64,000 nucleotides of DNA from Pseudoalteromonas ostreae (GTDB taxonomy: Bacteria; Pseudomonadota; Gammaproteobacteria; Enterobacterales; Alteromonadaceae): the NCBI RefSeq assembly GCF_018069805.1, contig NZ_JAGPYN010000015.1, forward strand, positions 62,001 to 126,000. Direction: 5' to 3'. How positions within the stretch are numbered: position 1 is the first letter of the stretch; the number at the start of each line of letters is the position of its first letter. Positions 20,256 to 29,581 of the stretch are shown in pieces. The translations under genes were made by a program, and so were the position numbers. The notes below the pieces were generated by a model. The model was given only the letters and a program-made list of their open reading frames with translations, was not told the origin of the DNA and made no database searches.

Positions 20256-22028
20256 CTAGTAGGTACGTGCTTTAGGTGGAAATGCTTCGCGCAGTTTAGG
20301 CGCATAGTTTACATCACGCTTGCTCATTTCATCCGTTTTCGGATTGAAAACTGAGTGACATAACCAGTTCTCGTCATCACGATCTGGGAAGTCAAAGCGA
20401 GAGTGTGCACCACGGCTTTCTGTTCGGAAGTTTGCAGCAACTGCTGTTGAGTATGCTGTTTCCATCATGTTATCTAACTCTAGACATTCGATACGTGCAG
20501 TATTGAAGTCTGATGATTTATCATCAAGACGCGCATGCTGTAGACGTTCACGAATTTCTTTAAGCTCTTTAAGACCTGCAGCCATAGACTCACCTTCACG
20601 GAATACCGAGAAGTTAAGTTGCATACATTGCTGTAGATCTTTCTTGATTTGGACTGGATCTTCGCCTTGACCAATTGTTGAGTTTTCCCAACGATTAAAA
20701 CGAGTAAGTGACGCTTCTAAATCTGACTCAGAGGCATCTTTAGATACTTCAACGTCATTCAAATAAGTTCCAAGGAAATTACCTGCAGCACGACCAAAGA
20801 CCACTAAATCAAGCAATGAGTTACCACCTAAGCGGTTTGCACCGTGTACAGATACACAGGCAATCTCACCAACTGCAAATAAGCCTTCAACTACTTTCTC
20901 ATTGCCTAGGGCATCGATTTGTAGTGCTTGACCATTTACGTTAGTCGGAACGCCACCCATCATATAATGACAAGTAGGAATTACTGGAATTGGCTCTTTA
21001 GCAGGGTCAACGTGTGCAAATGTTTTAGCAAGGTCACATACACCAGGAAGACGTAGGTTAAGCGTTTCTTCACCTAAGTGATCAAGCTTAAGCTTAATAT
21101 GTGGACCCCAAGGACCATCACAACCACGACCTTCACGAATTTCTGTCATCATTGAACGGGCAACAACATCGCGTGATGCTAAATCTTTCGCATTAGGTGC
21201 ATAACGTTCCATGAAGCGTTCGCCATCTTTATTTAAAAGATAACCACCTTCACCACGACAACCTTCTGTTACTAACGTACCTGCACCAGCAATACCTGTT
21301 GGGTGGAACTGCCACATTTCCATGTCTTGCATAGAAATACCTGCGCGGGTTGCCATACCAACACCATCACCAGTGTTAATGTGTGCATTAGTGGTTGAAG
21401 CGAAGATACGACCCGCACCACCGGTTGCTAGAACCACTGCTTTTGATTTGAAATAAACAACTTCGCCAGTTTCAATATCGATAGCAGTACACCCTACTAC
21501 ATTACCATCATCGTTTTTAACTAAATCTAATGCATACCACTCAGAGAATACATTGGTTTTGTTTTTAACGTTTTGCTGATAAAGAAGATGTAATAACGCA
21601 TGACCTGTACGGTCAGCCGCAGCCGCTGTACGTGCAGCTTGCTCACCACCAAAATTCTTCGATTGACCACCGAAAGGACGTTGGTAAACACGGCCATTTT
21701 CAAAACGAGAAAATGGTAGACCCATGTTTTCTAATTCAGTAATTGCTTCTGGGCCTGTTTTACACATATATTCGATAGCGTCTTGGTCACCGATAAAATC
21801 GGAACCTTTAACAGTATCGTACATGTGCCATTCCCAGTTATCTTCATGTGAATTACCCAGCGCAACCGTAATACCACCTTGTGCAGATACAGTGTGTGAA
21901 CGGGTTGGGAAAACTTTAGAGATAAGTGCACAGGTTTTACCTGATTCAGTGATTGCAAGTGCCGCGCGCATACCCGCACCACCTGCGCCAATCACGACGG
22001 CATCAAATTCACGAACAGAATATTTCAC
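20256..22028 (-). CDS. sdhA: succinate dehydrogenase flavoprotein subunit
   Basis: This 590-residue FAD-binding subunit oxidises succinate to fumarate. The dinucleotide fold is [13 protein letters not shown] (about 12-24), and the histidine that binds FAD covalently is in [10 protein letters not shown]. Substrate loops include [22 protein letters not shown] and [10 protein letters not shown]. The C-terminal [15 protein letters not shown] is typical of the family. Its ATG immediately abuts the sdhD stop. Confidence 0.98.
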   Translation of the reverse strand: MKYSVREFDAVVIGAGGAGMRAALAITESGKTCALISKVFPTRSHTVSAQGGITVALGNSHEDNWEWHMYDTVKGSDFIGDQDAIEYMCKTGPEAITELENMGLPFSRFENGRVYQRPFGGQSKNFGGEQAARTAAAADRTGHALLHLLYQQNVKNKTNVFSEWYALDLVKNDDGNVVGCTAIDIETGEVVYFKSKAVVLATGGAGRIFASTTNAHINTGDGVGMATRAGISMQDMEMWQFHPTGIAGAGTLVTEGCRGEGGYLLNKDGERFMERYAPNAKDLASRDVVARSMMTEIREGRGCDGPWGPHIKLKLDHLGEETLNLRLPGVCDLAKTFAHVDPAKEPIPVIPTCHYMMGGVPTNVNGQALQIDALGNEKVVEGLFAVGEIACVSVHGANRLGGNSLLDLVVFGRAAGNFLGTYLNDVEVSKDASESDLEASLTRFNRWENSTIGQGEDPVQIKKDLQQCMQLNFSVFREGESMAAGLKELKEIRERLQHARLDDKSSDFNTARIECLELDNMMETAYSTAVAANFRTESRGAHSRFDFPDRDDENWLCHSVFNPKTDEMSKRDVNYAPKLREAFPPKARTY

Positions 22029-22376
22029 TTAAACACCCCATAGAACGATTAGACCAATTGCTACGTATGCAGCGGCCATTAGGTTTAAAACAAAACCTAA
22101 AACAGCACGCAATTTTGCGCATTTAACGTAGTCAGTCAGTACTTGCCAAAGGCCAATACGGGTATGAACCATAATACAAACCAGGGTAATTAAGGTAAAC
22201 CCCTTCATTGCAAGGTTTGAAAACAGGCCGTGCCATGCTTCAAAAGTGACTTCTGGCGTACATAAAAAGTAGCCAATAATAAAAATCGCATACGCGGTAA
22301 TTACTAATGCCGTGGTACGTAATGAGACATAATCTTGTACACCATCACGCTTTAGAGTTGCTTGATTTAAAACCAT
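22029..22376 (-). CDS. sdhD: succinate dehydrogenase membrane anchor subunit
   Basis: This small cytochrome b556 anchor has three hydrophobic helices and the heme/quinone-region motif VHTRIGLWQVLTDYVK. The ATG at 22376 gives 115 residues, as in E. coli, and has AGGGG 7 bases upstream. A GTG two codons earlier is possible but less likely. It overlaps the end of sdhC by 10 bases. Confidence 0.94.
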   Translation of the reverse strand: MVLNQATLKRDGVQDYVSLRTTALVITAYAIFIIGYFLCTPEVTFEAWHGLFSNLAMKGFTLITLVCIMVHTRIGLWQVLTDYVKCAKLRAVLGFVLNLMAAAYVAIGLIVLWGV

Positions 22377-22744
22377 ATCCACACCCCTGCTAGAATAGAA
22401 GACACAACGCCAAGTGCCATAGCAATCTTAGCGCTGAGATTACCTGATTCAAGTTCTTCCCAATGTCCCATATCCATAATGATATGGCGAATACCACCAA
22501 TAAGGTGATATGCCAATACTGAAATGGCGCCCCAAGCAATAAATTTGGCAATGAATCCGTTAAACAGACCCTTGACGAATTCAAAACCTTCAGCAGAAGA
22601 AAGAGATTCAGACGAAGCCCAAATGACAAACGTTAAAGCAAAAAATAATGCAACACCGGTGACGCGGTGAAATATTGATGCTTTAGCCGTTGCCGGCATA
22701 CATATAGTTGTTAGATCTAGATTTACAGGTCTTTGCTTTTTCAC
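22367..22744 (-). CDS. sdhC: succinate dehydrogenase cytochrome b556 subunit
   Basis: The protein has 125 residues and three transmembrane helices. It carries the family motifs KKQRPVNLDL, SIFHRVTG (quinone pocket) and AYHLIGGIRHIIMDMG (heme ligand His). The apparent start is GTG. E. coli SdhC has four further N-terminal residues, but no better upstream start codon is in frame here. It is the first gene of sdhCDAB, with a promoter at 22927-22955 and a long leader. Confidence 0.93.
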   Translation of the reverse strand: MKKQRPVNLDLTTICMPATAKASIFHRVTGVALFFALTFVIWASSESLSSAEGFEFVKGLFNGFIAKFIAWGAISVLAYHLIGGIRHIIMDMGHWEELESGNLSAKIAMALGVVSSILAGVWIWF

Positions 22745-22796
22745 AGTTACTTGCCCATCTTGCTCACTAGGAGCTCATCTACTTGTTTTTCTTAAC

Positions 22797-22821
22797 CCAT
22801 CAAAAACGATTTTTCTGATGG
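22797..22821 (-). other. hairpin in the sdhC leader
   Basis: CCATCA and TGATGG pair, and the A-run and T-run between them extend the stem with one bulge. It lies about 53 bases upstream of the sdhC start inside the inferred leader. It could be a regulatory or processing structure; there is no further support. Confidence 0.35.
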
Positions 22822-22926
22822 AACTACCTAAGCAAAGCTCTTTTTAGCAACAAAGTTCACATTTATGCAAAAATTAGCTGCAAAAATTACATTTACCTAC
22901 AGACAATACGGTATAAAACCTCCAAT

Positions 22927-22955
22927 AGTATATATAGCCAAAGGTCTTTTTACAA
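22927..22955 (-). promoter_or_regulatory. sigma-70-type promoter for sdhC
   Basis: On the minus strand TTGTAA is followed after exactly 17 bases by TATACT (5 of 6 consensus). Transcription would start near 22920 and give a leader of about 175 bases before sdhC. Confidence 0.5.
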
Positions 22956-23053
22956 TTCTTGTTTAGTTAGAGACGTTTGCGTATTAGCCAATGGTATAGT
23001 ATTTAATCCCATCAGAATATTTATTATACATTTGTGCATAATGTTTATAAAAA

Positions 23054-23084
23054 TTGACTTTAACCCCCTCTTTCACGTTAAAAT
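23054..23084 (+). promoter_or_regulatory. possible gltA promoter
   Basis: TTGACT at 23054-23059 is a good -35. The best -10 candidates, TTAAAA or TAAAAT, begin 18-19 bases later, slightly long spacing. It lies 70 bases upstream of the gltA start, which has AGGAG at 23141-23145. Confidence 0.45.
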
Positions 23085-23153
23085 GAAAAGAATGTGCTTA
23101 AACAGATTCAGAACATAACAATCAGAGTTGTTATCTTAATAGGAGATAAATAG

Positions 23154-24440
23154 ATGGTGGATAAAAAAGCCACAGTCCATATTGATGGTCTAGATCCAAT
23201 CGAACTTCCAATTTACCAAGGTACTGCCGGTCAGGATGTAATCGATGTACGTACGTTAGGTGCTCACGGTCACTTCACCTATGACCCAGGCTTTATGTCG
23301 ACTGGTTCTTGTGAATCTTCAATCACATATATTGATGGTGGTAAAGGTATTTTACTGCATCGCGGTTACCCGATTGAGCAGTTAGCAGAAGACTCAGATT
23401 ATGTTGAACTATGCTATTTACTACTAAATGGTGAATTACCAACTAAAGAGCAATATGCTGATTTTGCATCACAAATCACACATAGCACCATGCTTGATGA
23501 GAAAATTGCAAATTTCTTCCAAGGTTTCCGTTTTGACGCTCATCCAATGGCAATGCTGTGTGGTGTAGTAGGTGCATTATCGTCTTTTTATCATGAAGAC
23601 CTTGATGTTACCGATGCAACACAACGTAAAACCAGTGCAATTAAATTAATTGCAAAGTTACCAACTATCGCAGCGATGGCGTATAAATATAACGTAGGTC
23701 AACCGTTTGTTTACCCACGTAATGATTTAAGCTATGCAGAAAACTTCTTACATATGATGTTCTCTGTACCAGCCGAAGAATATAAAGTTAATCCAGTGAC
23801 TGCAAAAGCAATGGATAAAATCTTTATGCTTCACGCTGATCACGAGCAAAATGCATCAACGTCTACAGTACGTCTTGCTGGTTCTTCTGGTGCTAACCCC
23901 TATGCATGTATTGCAGCAGGTATCGCATCACTTTGGGGCCCTGCACACGGCGGCGCAAACGAAGCATGTTTAAATATGCTAGAAGAAATTGGTTCAGTTG
24001 ATCGTATTGATGAATACGTTGCTAAAGCAAAAGATAAAGCGGATCCGTTCCGTCTTATGGGCTTTGGTCACCGTGTTTATAAAAACTTCGACCCACGTGC
24101 AACAGTAATGCGTCAAACGTGTCACGAAGTGTTAGCTGAGCTTAACATTCAAGATCCATTGCTTGATATCGCAATGAAGCTTGAGCAAATTGCTCTTGAA
24201 GACCCATACTTTGTTGAGAAGAAACTATACCCAAATGTAGATTTCTACTCAGGTATCATCTTAAAAGCAATCGGTATTCCTACTAGCATGTTCACTGTGA
24301 TCTTCGCAATGGCGCGCACTGTAGGTTGGATCACTCACTGGGATGAGATGCTTTCTCAATCTGGTCATAAGATCAGCCGTCCACGTCAGCTTTATACAGG
24401 CCATACACACCGCGACTACGTAGCAACTGACAAGCGTTAA
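23154..24440 (+). CDS. gltA: citrate synthase, type II
   Basis: This 428-residue enzyme condenses oxaloacetate and acetyl-CoA at the entry to the TCA cycle. Active-site elements are [25 protein letters not shown] and [14 protein letters not shown]. The N-terminal beta-rich segment typical of hexameric, NADH-inhibited Gram-negative GltA is present (the Cys of MLCGVVG is also conserved). The start has AGGAG 8 bases upstream. It is divergent from sdhC, as in E. coli. Confidence 0.98.
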   Translation: MVDKKATVHIDGLDPIELPIYQGTAGQDVIDVRTLGAHGHFTYDPGFMSTGSCESSITYIDGGKGILLHRGYPIEQLAEDSDYVELCYLLLNGELPTKEQYADFASQITHSTMLDEKIANFFQGFRFDAHPMAMLCGVVGALSSFYHEDLDVTDATQRKTSAIKLIAKLPTIAAMAYKYNVGQPFVYPRNDLSYAENFLHMMFSVPAEEYKVNPVTAKAMDKIFMLHADHEQNASTSTVRLAGSSGANPYACIAAGIASLWGPAHGGANEACLNMLEEIGSVDRIDEYVAKAKDKADPFRLMGFGHRVYKNFDPRATVMRQTCHEVLAELNIQDPLLDIAMKLEQIALEDPYFVEKKLYPNVDFYSGIILKAIGIPTSMFTVIFAMARTVGWITHWDEMLSQSGHKISRPRQLYTGHTHRDYVATDKR

Positions 24441-24455
24441 GCATTAAATAATGCT

Positions 24456-24483
24456 AAAAAGGCCGCATTTGCGGCCTTTTTTG
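24456..24483 (+). terminator. gltA terminator
   Basis: GGCCGCA-TT-TGCGGCC forms a 7-bp GC-rich stem preceded by A5 and followed by T6. A smaller second hairpin, AGCATTA-AA-TAATGCT, lies just before it at 24440-24455, overlapping the stop codon. Confidence 0.9.
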
Positions 24484-24549
24484 TGTGCACCCCTTGAGAA
24501 AAATCATAAAGTGATTACAATTCTCGTTCACTTTTAAATTTGGCTTGTT

Positions 24550-25764
24550 ATGTTAGATGTAGAAAAAATCCGTGCAGAATTCCCAGCTCTGTCGCAACTT
24601 ATCAACGAGCAACCTCTGGTTTACCTTGATTCAGCAGCAACTACACAAAAACCATTAGCAGTGATCACTGCTACTGAGCAATTTTATGCACGCAATAATG
24701 CCAATGTACATCGCGGCCGTCATACACTTAGTGAGCAAGCTACCCTCGCCTATGAACAGGCTAGAGCGATTGTCGCTGGCTTTTTTAATATTGCTGTGAG
24801 TGAGTTAGTGTGGACTAAAGGAGCAACCGAAGCGATTAACCTTGTTGCTAATGGCCTGACTGAACAACTCAATATACACTCTACCATTGTGATTTCTGCG
24901 TTAGAACATCACGCTAATATCGTGCCATGGCAGCAGCTTGCAAGACGTACAGGAGCGACACTGCTGGCCTTGCCCTTGCAGCCAAATGGCCGTTTTAATA
25001 CAGGGCAATGTGTTGAGTTTATTGAACAACACAAGCCAACTGTGCTTGCAATCACTCACGCATCAAACGCACTGGGTAACATCACCCCGCTGGAAGCAAT
25101 TTTGCACGCTGCAAAACAACAAAATACCATTACTCTTGTTGATGGTGCACAGGCAGCTTTACATTTACAACCTGATTTACAGCAACTAGATTGCGATTTT
25201 TATGTTTTTTCAGCGCATAAAATGCTCGGCCCTACGGGGCTTGGTGGTTTATATGGACGCTATGATCGGTTAAATAGTCTCAGTGTGTATCAAACCGGAG
25301 GGGAAATGATTGAATCCGTTACATTAGCAAAAACAGTTTTTCGCCAAGCACCCGCTAAATTTGAATCTGGAACACCTAATATTGCGGCTGTAATCGCTTT
25401 TGCCCACGCAATTAAATATTTAAAGGCGTTAGATACTGCTAATGTTTATGTACATGAACAAGCTATTTTTAATTATGCCGCAAAAAAACTGCAAGCCATC
25501 GATGGTATTACCATTTATAGCGACCTAAAAAGCAATATTGGAACCTTAAGTTTTAATTACAAAGATGAACATCCTTACGATATAGCCACATTATTGGATG
25601 GCTATGGCGTTGCAGTTCGCAGTGGCCATCATTGTGCCCAACCCCTGATGCAGCATTTAGGTATTAAGGGCAGTGTTCGTGCCAGTTTTGCATTCTATAA
25701 TAACCGTCAAGACATTGATTTATTCATCGCAGCGTTGCAAGAGTGCATCGCATTATTAGACTAA
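24550..25764 (+). CDS. csdA: cysteine desulfurase CsdA
   Basis: A PLP-dependent group II cysteine desulfurase of 404 residues that mobilises sulfane sulfur from cysteine. Motifs include LDSAATTQKP, HHANIVPWQQL, the PLP lysine in FSAHKMLGPTG and the persulfide cysteine in SGHHCAQPL. SufS is the closest alternative. The call CsdA rests on the adjacent csdE-type gene and nearby tcdA, the same trio as in E. coli, and the absence of sufBCD. The ribosome site is weak. Confidence 0.88.
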   Translation: MLDVEKIRAEFPALSQLINEQPLVYLDSAATTQKPLAVITATEQFYARNNANVHRGRHTLSEQATLAYEQARAIVAGFFNIAVSELVWTKGATEAINLVANGLTEQLNIHSTIVISALEHHANIVPWQQLARRTGATLLALPLQPNGRFNTGQCVEFIEQHKPTVLAITHASNALGNITPLEAILHAAKQQNTITLVDGAQAALHLQPDLQQLDCDFYVFSAHKMLGPTGLGGLYGRYDRLNSLSVYQTGGEMIESVTLAKTVFRQAPAKFESGTPNIAAVIAFAHAIKYLKALDTANVYVHEQAIFNYAAKKLQAIDGITIYSDLKSNIGTLSFNYKDEHPYDIATLLDGYGVAVRSGHHCAQPLMQHLGIKGSVRASFAFYNNRQDIDLFIAALQECIALLD

Positions 25765-25777
25765 GTTCGGATAAAAC

Positions 25778-26191
25778 ATGATTAAAACGTTTAAAGAAAT
25801 TGCGTTGTCCTTAGAAAGTGCGCCACCATGGCAACAAAAGTACCGAGAAATAATGCTGTTAGGCAAGCAACTACCGCCTATGTCGGAAATATTAAAAACG
25901 GATGATGCCCTCGTTCCTGGTTGTGAAAGTAAAGTGTGGATGTATTTAGATTTTGACCTAGAAGAAAATACCCTAGTCATTGTTGGCGACTCTGATACCC
26001 GTATAGTAAAAGGCTTACTGGCCATTGTGTTAGCCTTGTATAATGGCTTAACCCCAGAGCAAGTGATGCACACCAATGCCTTTGCTGAATTTGAACGATT
26101 GGGGCTAATACAACATTTAAGCCCATCTCGCGGGAATGGTATCAAGGCCATGGTCGAGCGAATTCAAACCATGGCACAACAAAAAAGTTAG
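25778..26191 (+). CDS. csdE: sulfur acceptor CsdE (SufE family)
   Basis: This 137-residue SufE-fold protein accepts the persulfide from CsdA through the cysteine in VPGCESKVW (about C50). The family pattern PPWQQKYREIMLLGKQLP and ADSDTRIVKGLLAI-like segment is present. It starts 13 bases after csdA. Its stop overlaps the tcdA stop from the other strand by four bases, so the two genes are convergent and tail-overlapping. Confidence 0.9.
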   Translation: MIKTFKEIALSLESAPPWQQKYREIMLLGKQLPPMSEILKTDDALVPGCESKVWMYLDFDLEENTLVIVGDSDTRIVKGLLAIVLALYNGLTPEQVMHTNAFAEFERLGLIQHLSPSRGNGIKAMVERIQTMAQQKS

Positions 26192-26988
26192 TCTTTATTA
26201 TTTCGAGCGCAGCGGTCTAAATATTTACGCACCGCTTTAGCGGCTACAAAAAAACCAAAACTGCCTGTGATCATTGTCACAGAGCCAAAACCATTATTGC
26301 AATCCATATTCATTGAGCCATCAGCATTTTGTTTTGCATGACACACACTGCCATCAGTACTGGGGTAAACTAATTGCTCAGTTGAGTAGACACAATCTAT
26401 ATTAAACTTACGTTTAGGGTTGCTACTAAAGTTGTACTGTTTACGCAGAATATAGCGCACTTTAGCAAGCAAAGGATCTTGGGTCGATTTTGCCACATCG
26501 CCAAATGTAATTTGGCTTGGATCAGTTTGCCCACCGGCACCACCAGTGGTGATCACCGGTATTTTATTGCGCTTACAATGAGCGATAAGTGCCGCTTTCT
26601 CTTTTACTGCATCGATACAATCAATCACGAAATCAAAACCTTGGATAAGCTCGCGAATATTATCCAAAGTAATGAAATCATCAATGATTTCAATTTCGCA
26701 CTCAGGATTAATCAGCTGGCAGCGGGTTTTCATTGCCTCTACTTTTGCTTCACCAACAGTACCTGTTAAGGCATGTATTTGGCGATTTACGTTAGTTGCA
26801 CAAATATCATCAAGATCAATAAGTGTAAGCTTACCTACCCCAGTTCTTGCTAATGCTTCGGCGGCCCAAGAGCCAACACCACCAATGCCAATGACACAAA
26901 AATGTGCGTTTTGCAACCATGCAAATTGTTGTTGTCCATATAAGCGTTTTATCCCGCCAAAACGAATATCGGTTACCGAGTCTGTCAT
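26188..26988 (-). CDS. tcdA: tRNA threonylcarbamoyladenosine dehydratase
   Basis: This 266-residue E1-like ATPase (also called CsdL) cyclises t6A37 to ct6A in tRNA. The nucleotide-binding loop is GIGGVGSWAAEAL (about 33-45), followed by DLDDICATNVNRQ. A C-terminal hydrophobic helix is present. It receives sulfur-relay input from CsdA/CsdE in E. coli, consistent with the convergent csdE here. Its ATG directly abuts the stop of the pseudouridine synthase gene upstream. Confidence 0.94.
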   Translation of the reverse strand: MTDSVTDIRFGGIKRLYGQQQFAWLQNAHFCVIGIGGVGSWAAEALARTGVGKLTLIDLDDICATNVNRQIHALTGTVGEAKVEAMKTRCQLINPECEIEIIDDFITLDNIRELIQGFDFVIDCIDAVKEKAALIAHCKRNKIPVITTGGAGGQTDPSQITFGDVAKSTQDPLLAKVRYILRKQYNFSSNPKRKFNIDCVYSTEQLVYPSTDGSVCHAKQNADGSMNMDCNNGFGSVTMITGSFGFFVAAKAVRKYLDRCARNNKD

Positions 26989-27660
26989 TTACCAATCCAA
27001 TTGCCAAGGCTGTTGCCATGGGTGAAAATTTTCGTGTTCAGTTAATTGTCCAAACAGTGTTGTACATTCAGGTTTACACACAAAGTGGTACTGTTTATTT
27101 TGCCAATTAAAACTAAGTGCGTAAGCATGTAAATAAGTACGCTCAGCTGGAGTTCCACCATAAAGTGAATCACCTAAAATAGGCGCCGCTAAACTTTTTA
27201 AAGCAACCCTTAATTGATGGGTTTTCCCTGAATACGGCTTTAAAATAAAGCCACGTAAGTTAGCCGTAATACTGAGCGAATAAAAACGAGTAATTGCCGG
27301 GTTATCTATACTTTTTAACAGCTTGAAGCTACTACGGCGAGATTTAGCCATATCGCCTTTCACCCAGCCTTGCTTTTTCTTCGGTTTGCTATCCGATAAC
27401 GCCAAATAAAATTTATCAATTTTATGCGCGGTAAATAAGCGGGTAAACTCAGCTGCTGAGGCACTGCTGCGGGCTAAGATAATCAAACCTGATGTCACTT
27501 TATCTAAACGATGTACCGCATAGAGCTTTTCATTTAGCTGTTGCTCAGCAAGTACCACAAAACCAGGGCCTTCTTCGCTGTGAAAGTTAAGGCCTGCAGG
27601 CTTTTCGAGGACATAAAAATCTTCATGCTGAGCATGCACAGTTAACGTGGGCTTATTCAC
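26989..27660 (-). CDS. RluA-family pseudouridine synthase
   Basis: A 223-residue pseudouridine synthase with the catalytic motif HRLDKVTSGLIIL (Asp about 52) and the C-terminal GKTHQLRVAL motif. It has no S4 domain, so it is a short RluA-like form, possibly the TIGR01621 type; the target uridine cannot be named from sequence. The start is GTG, overlapping the end of kdsB by 8 bases. Confidence 0.85.
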   Translation of the reverse strand: MNKPTLTVHAQHEDFYVLEKPAGLNFHSEEGPGFVVLAEQQLNEKLYAVHRLDKVTSGLIILARSSASAAEFTRLFTAHKIDKFYLALSDSKPKKKQGWVKGDMAKSRRSSFKLLKSIDNPAITRFYSLSITANLRGFILKPYSGKTHQLRVALKSLAAPILGDSLYGGTPAERTYLHAYALSFNWQNKQYHFVCKPECTTLFGQLTEHENFHPWQQPWQLDW

Positions 27661-28426
27661 TCGCAGCTTTACTTTCTAAGTAGCTCACGACACGCGCTAA
27701 ATCTTCAGGTGTATCAACACCTGCATGAGGCGCTATTTGCGCTTGCTCAATTTTTATTTGGTGACCGTGGTAAAGCACGCGTAATTGCTCTAATGATTCT
27801 AATTGCTCAAGAGGCGAAGGTGTCAGCTTAATGTATTGTTTGATAAACCCAGCTCTATACGCGTAAATACCCACATGGCGTTGATAGTTTGCACAATTGA
27901 GCTGATGATTATTGGCAGCGTCCATCATGTTGGTACGATCAAAAGGGATACTGGCGCGGGAAAAATACAAAGCATTTTTATTAATATCACTGACCACTTT
28001 GACAGCATTAGGGTTAAGTACTTCTGCAATGTCATCAATGGCAACACTTAAAGTCGCCATTGGCGCAGACGAATCTGCAAGCAATGCAGCAACTTGCGCT
28101 ACATTTTCACAGGCAAGCAGTGGTTCATCACCTTGTACATTAACAACAATTGTATCGTCAGCCAATCCGAGTAAATCCATCACTTGGGCAAGGCGTTCAG
28201 TGCCCGATTGATGATCCTCACTGGTCATTAATACATCTTTTGTAAATAAGCTAACCGCATCAAAAACTTTTTGATGATCGGTGGCAATAACCACTTTGCT
28301 TGCACCTGCTGCCATTGCTTTTTCATAAACGTGTTGGATCATCGGTTTGCCACAAATATCCGCCAAAGGCTTACCCGGTAACCGACTAGACGCGTAACGC
28401 GCCGGAATAACAACTACGAATTCCAC
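27653..28426 (-). CDS. kdsB: 3-deoxy-manno-octulosonate cytidylyltransferase
   Basis: This 257-residue enzyme makes CMP-Kdo for lipopolysaccharide inner core. The nucleotidyltransferase signature [15 protein letters not shown] is at the N-terminus, with [16 protein letters not shown] and GVDTPEDL downstream. The start codon is GTG and lies inside ycaR (13-base overlap). It sits in the msbA-lpxK-ycaR-kdsB cluster, matching its envelope role. Confidence 0.96.
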   Translation of the reverse strand: MEFVVVIPARYASSRLPGKPLADICGKPMIQHVYEKAMAAGASKVVIATDHQKVFDAVSLFTKDVLMTSEDHQSGTERLAQVMDLLGLADDTIVVNVQGDEPLLACENVAQVAALLADSSAPMATLSVAIDDIAEVLNPNAVKVVSDINKNALYFSRASIPFDRTNMMDAANNHQLNCANYQRHVGIYAYRAGFIKQYIKLTPSPLEQLESLEQLRVLYHGHQIKIEQAQIAPHAGVDTPEDLARVVSYLESKAASE

Positions 28427-28611
28427 GTTTCAATCTCTTGTTGTGATAATTCACGGGCTTCATTTTCAAGCAATACCGGAATATCATCACGAATTGGATA
28501 AGCCAACTTTGCTGCTGTGCTGATCAGTTCATTGTTTTCTTTGTCTAAACGTAATTTGCCTTTACATACTGGACAGGCAATTATTTCAAGTAACTTTGTA
28601 TCAAAGGCCAT
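28414..28611 (-). CDS. ycaR: Trm112-like zinc-ribbon protein YcaR (UPF0434)
   Basis: The 65-residue protein has one CPVC motif ([13 protein letters not shown]) and the C-terminal [11 protein letters not shown] of the Trm112p-like family. The second Cys pair is absent, as usual for bacterial YcaR. It overlaps lpxK by 11 bases and kdsB by 13. Function in bacteria is not established. Confidence 0.92.
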   Translation of the reverse strand: MAFDTKLLEIIACPVCKGKLRLDKENNELISTAAKLAYPIRDDIPVLLENEARELSQQEIETWNS

Positions 28612-29581
28612 CGAGGATCCCTTTTTCTTTTAGTAATAAATTTAGTTTAGTAACCACCGCAGGGGATGGCTCTGCATTAACAGGTAGAAAATACCACGTA
28701 GGTTTTGCAAATGGTTGACATTTTACCGCATCTTTTTCTGTCATAAACACTATTTCATCATTAAATTTTATGAAATTTTGTGCTGTATAACCATAATGAT
28801 CTCGAAAATGATGGCAACTTAGCAATGTAATGCCTTGTTGACGTAAACTATACTCAAAACGTTGTGGATTACCAATGGCGCTCACAGCGTGACCGATTAA
28901 AAGCGGTACTTCAGTGGCTATATTAGTGGCAACATTTACTAAATCTGCACTTTTTAGCTGGTAATTAAACCTAGCATCGCCACCATTCTCAATCACTAAA
29001 TCAACAGATTTTAAACGCGCTTGAGTTTCTCTAAGTGGCCCTGCTGGCATAATAAAACCATTACCAAAGCGGCGCTGACTATCAACAATGCAGCATTCTA
29101 TGTCTCTGGCCATTTTATAGTGTTGCATACCATCATCAGAAACGATGACATCAAGTTGGTGCTCAGCAAGTAATAGCTTAATATTCGCTTCTCTGTTTGG
29201 ACCAACGACTACAGGACACCCTAGTCTACGTTGTATTAGCACAGGTTCATCGCCTGCACTTGCTGGACTGGTAGTTGCTGTAACGTTCAGCGGGTAACAT
29301 TCACTGTTACCACCATAACCGCGGCTGATCACCCCAACCTTTAAATTACGCTGTTGTAAGTAGCTAACCAGCCAGATCACAAAGGGCGTTTTACCATTGC
29401 CGCCAACACTGATGTTACCAACCACTATTATGGGAACTGGACTTATGTAGGCTTTACATAACCCTATTTTATACACCGCACGACGAAAAGTACTTATCAA
29501 CCAAAACAGTAAACTCAGAGGCAACAGTACTACAGTAATTAAACTGATACTTTGATACCAGCTTTGCTCTATTTTACTCAC
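28601..29581 (-). CDS. lpxK: tetraacyldisaccharide 4'-kinase
   Basis: The 326-residue inner-membrane kinase phosphorylates the lipid A precursor at the 4' position. An N-terminal membrane helix ([18 protein letters not shown]) precedes the Walker A loop [13 protein letters not shown], and [14 protein letters not shown] follows. The start is GTG within a GTGA overlap with the msbA stop. The gene lies downstream of msbA, the usual order. Confidence 0.95.
   Translation of the reverse strand: MSKIEQSWYQSISLITVVLLPLSLLFWLISTFRRAVYKIGLCKAYISPVPIIVVGNISVGGNGKTPFVIWLVSYLQQRNLKVGVISRGYGGNSECYPLNVTATTSPASAGDEPVLIQRRLGCPVVVGPNREANIKLLLAEHQLDVIVSDDGMQHYKMARDIECCIVDSQRRFGNGFIMPAGPLRETQARLKSVDLVIENGGDARFNYQLKSADLVNVATNIATEVPLLIGHAVSAIGNPQRFEYSLRQQGITLLSCHHFRDHYGYTAQNFIKFNDEIVFMTEKDAVKCQPFAKPTWYFLPVNAEPSPAVVTKLNLLLKEKGILDGL

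Larger units (their letters stand above)
22745..23153. other. divergent sdhC-gltA control region
   Basis: This 409-base non-coding region separates the two halves of the TCA gene block. It holds a promoter for each direction and a leader hairpin in the sdhC 5' untranslated region (both listed separately). It is AT-rich; no convincing CRP or ArcA site was assigned by eye. Confidence 0.7.

Noticed and set aside
26672..27025. 117-codon plus-strand open frame over tcdA and the pseudouridine synthase
   Set aside because: It is antisense to two well-supported genes with clear motifs and has no ribosome site.
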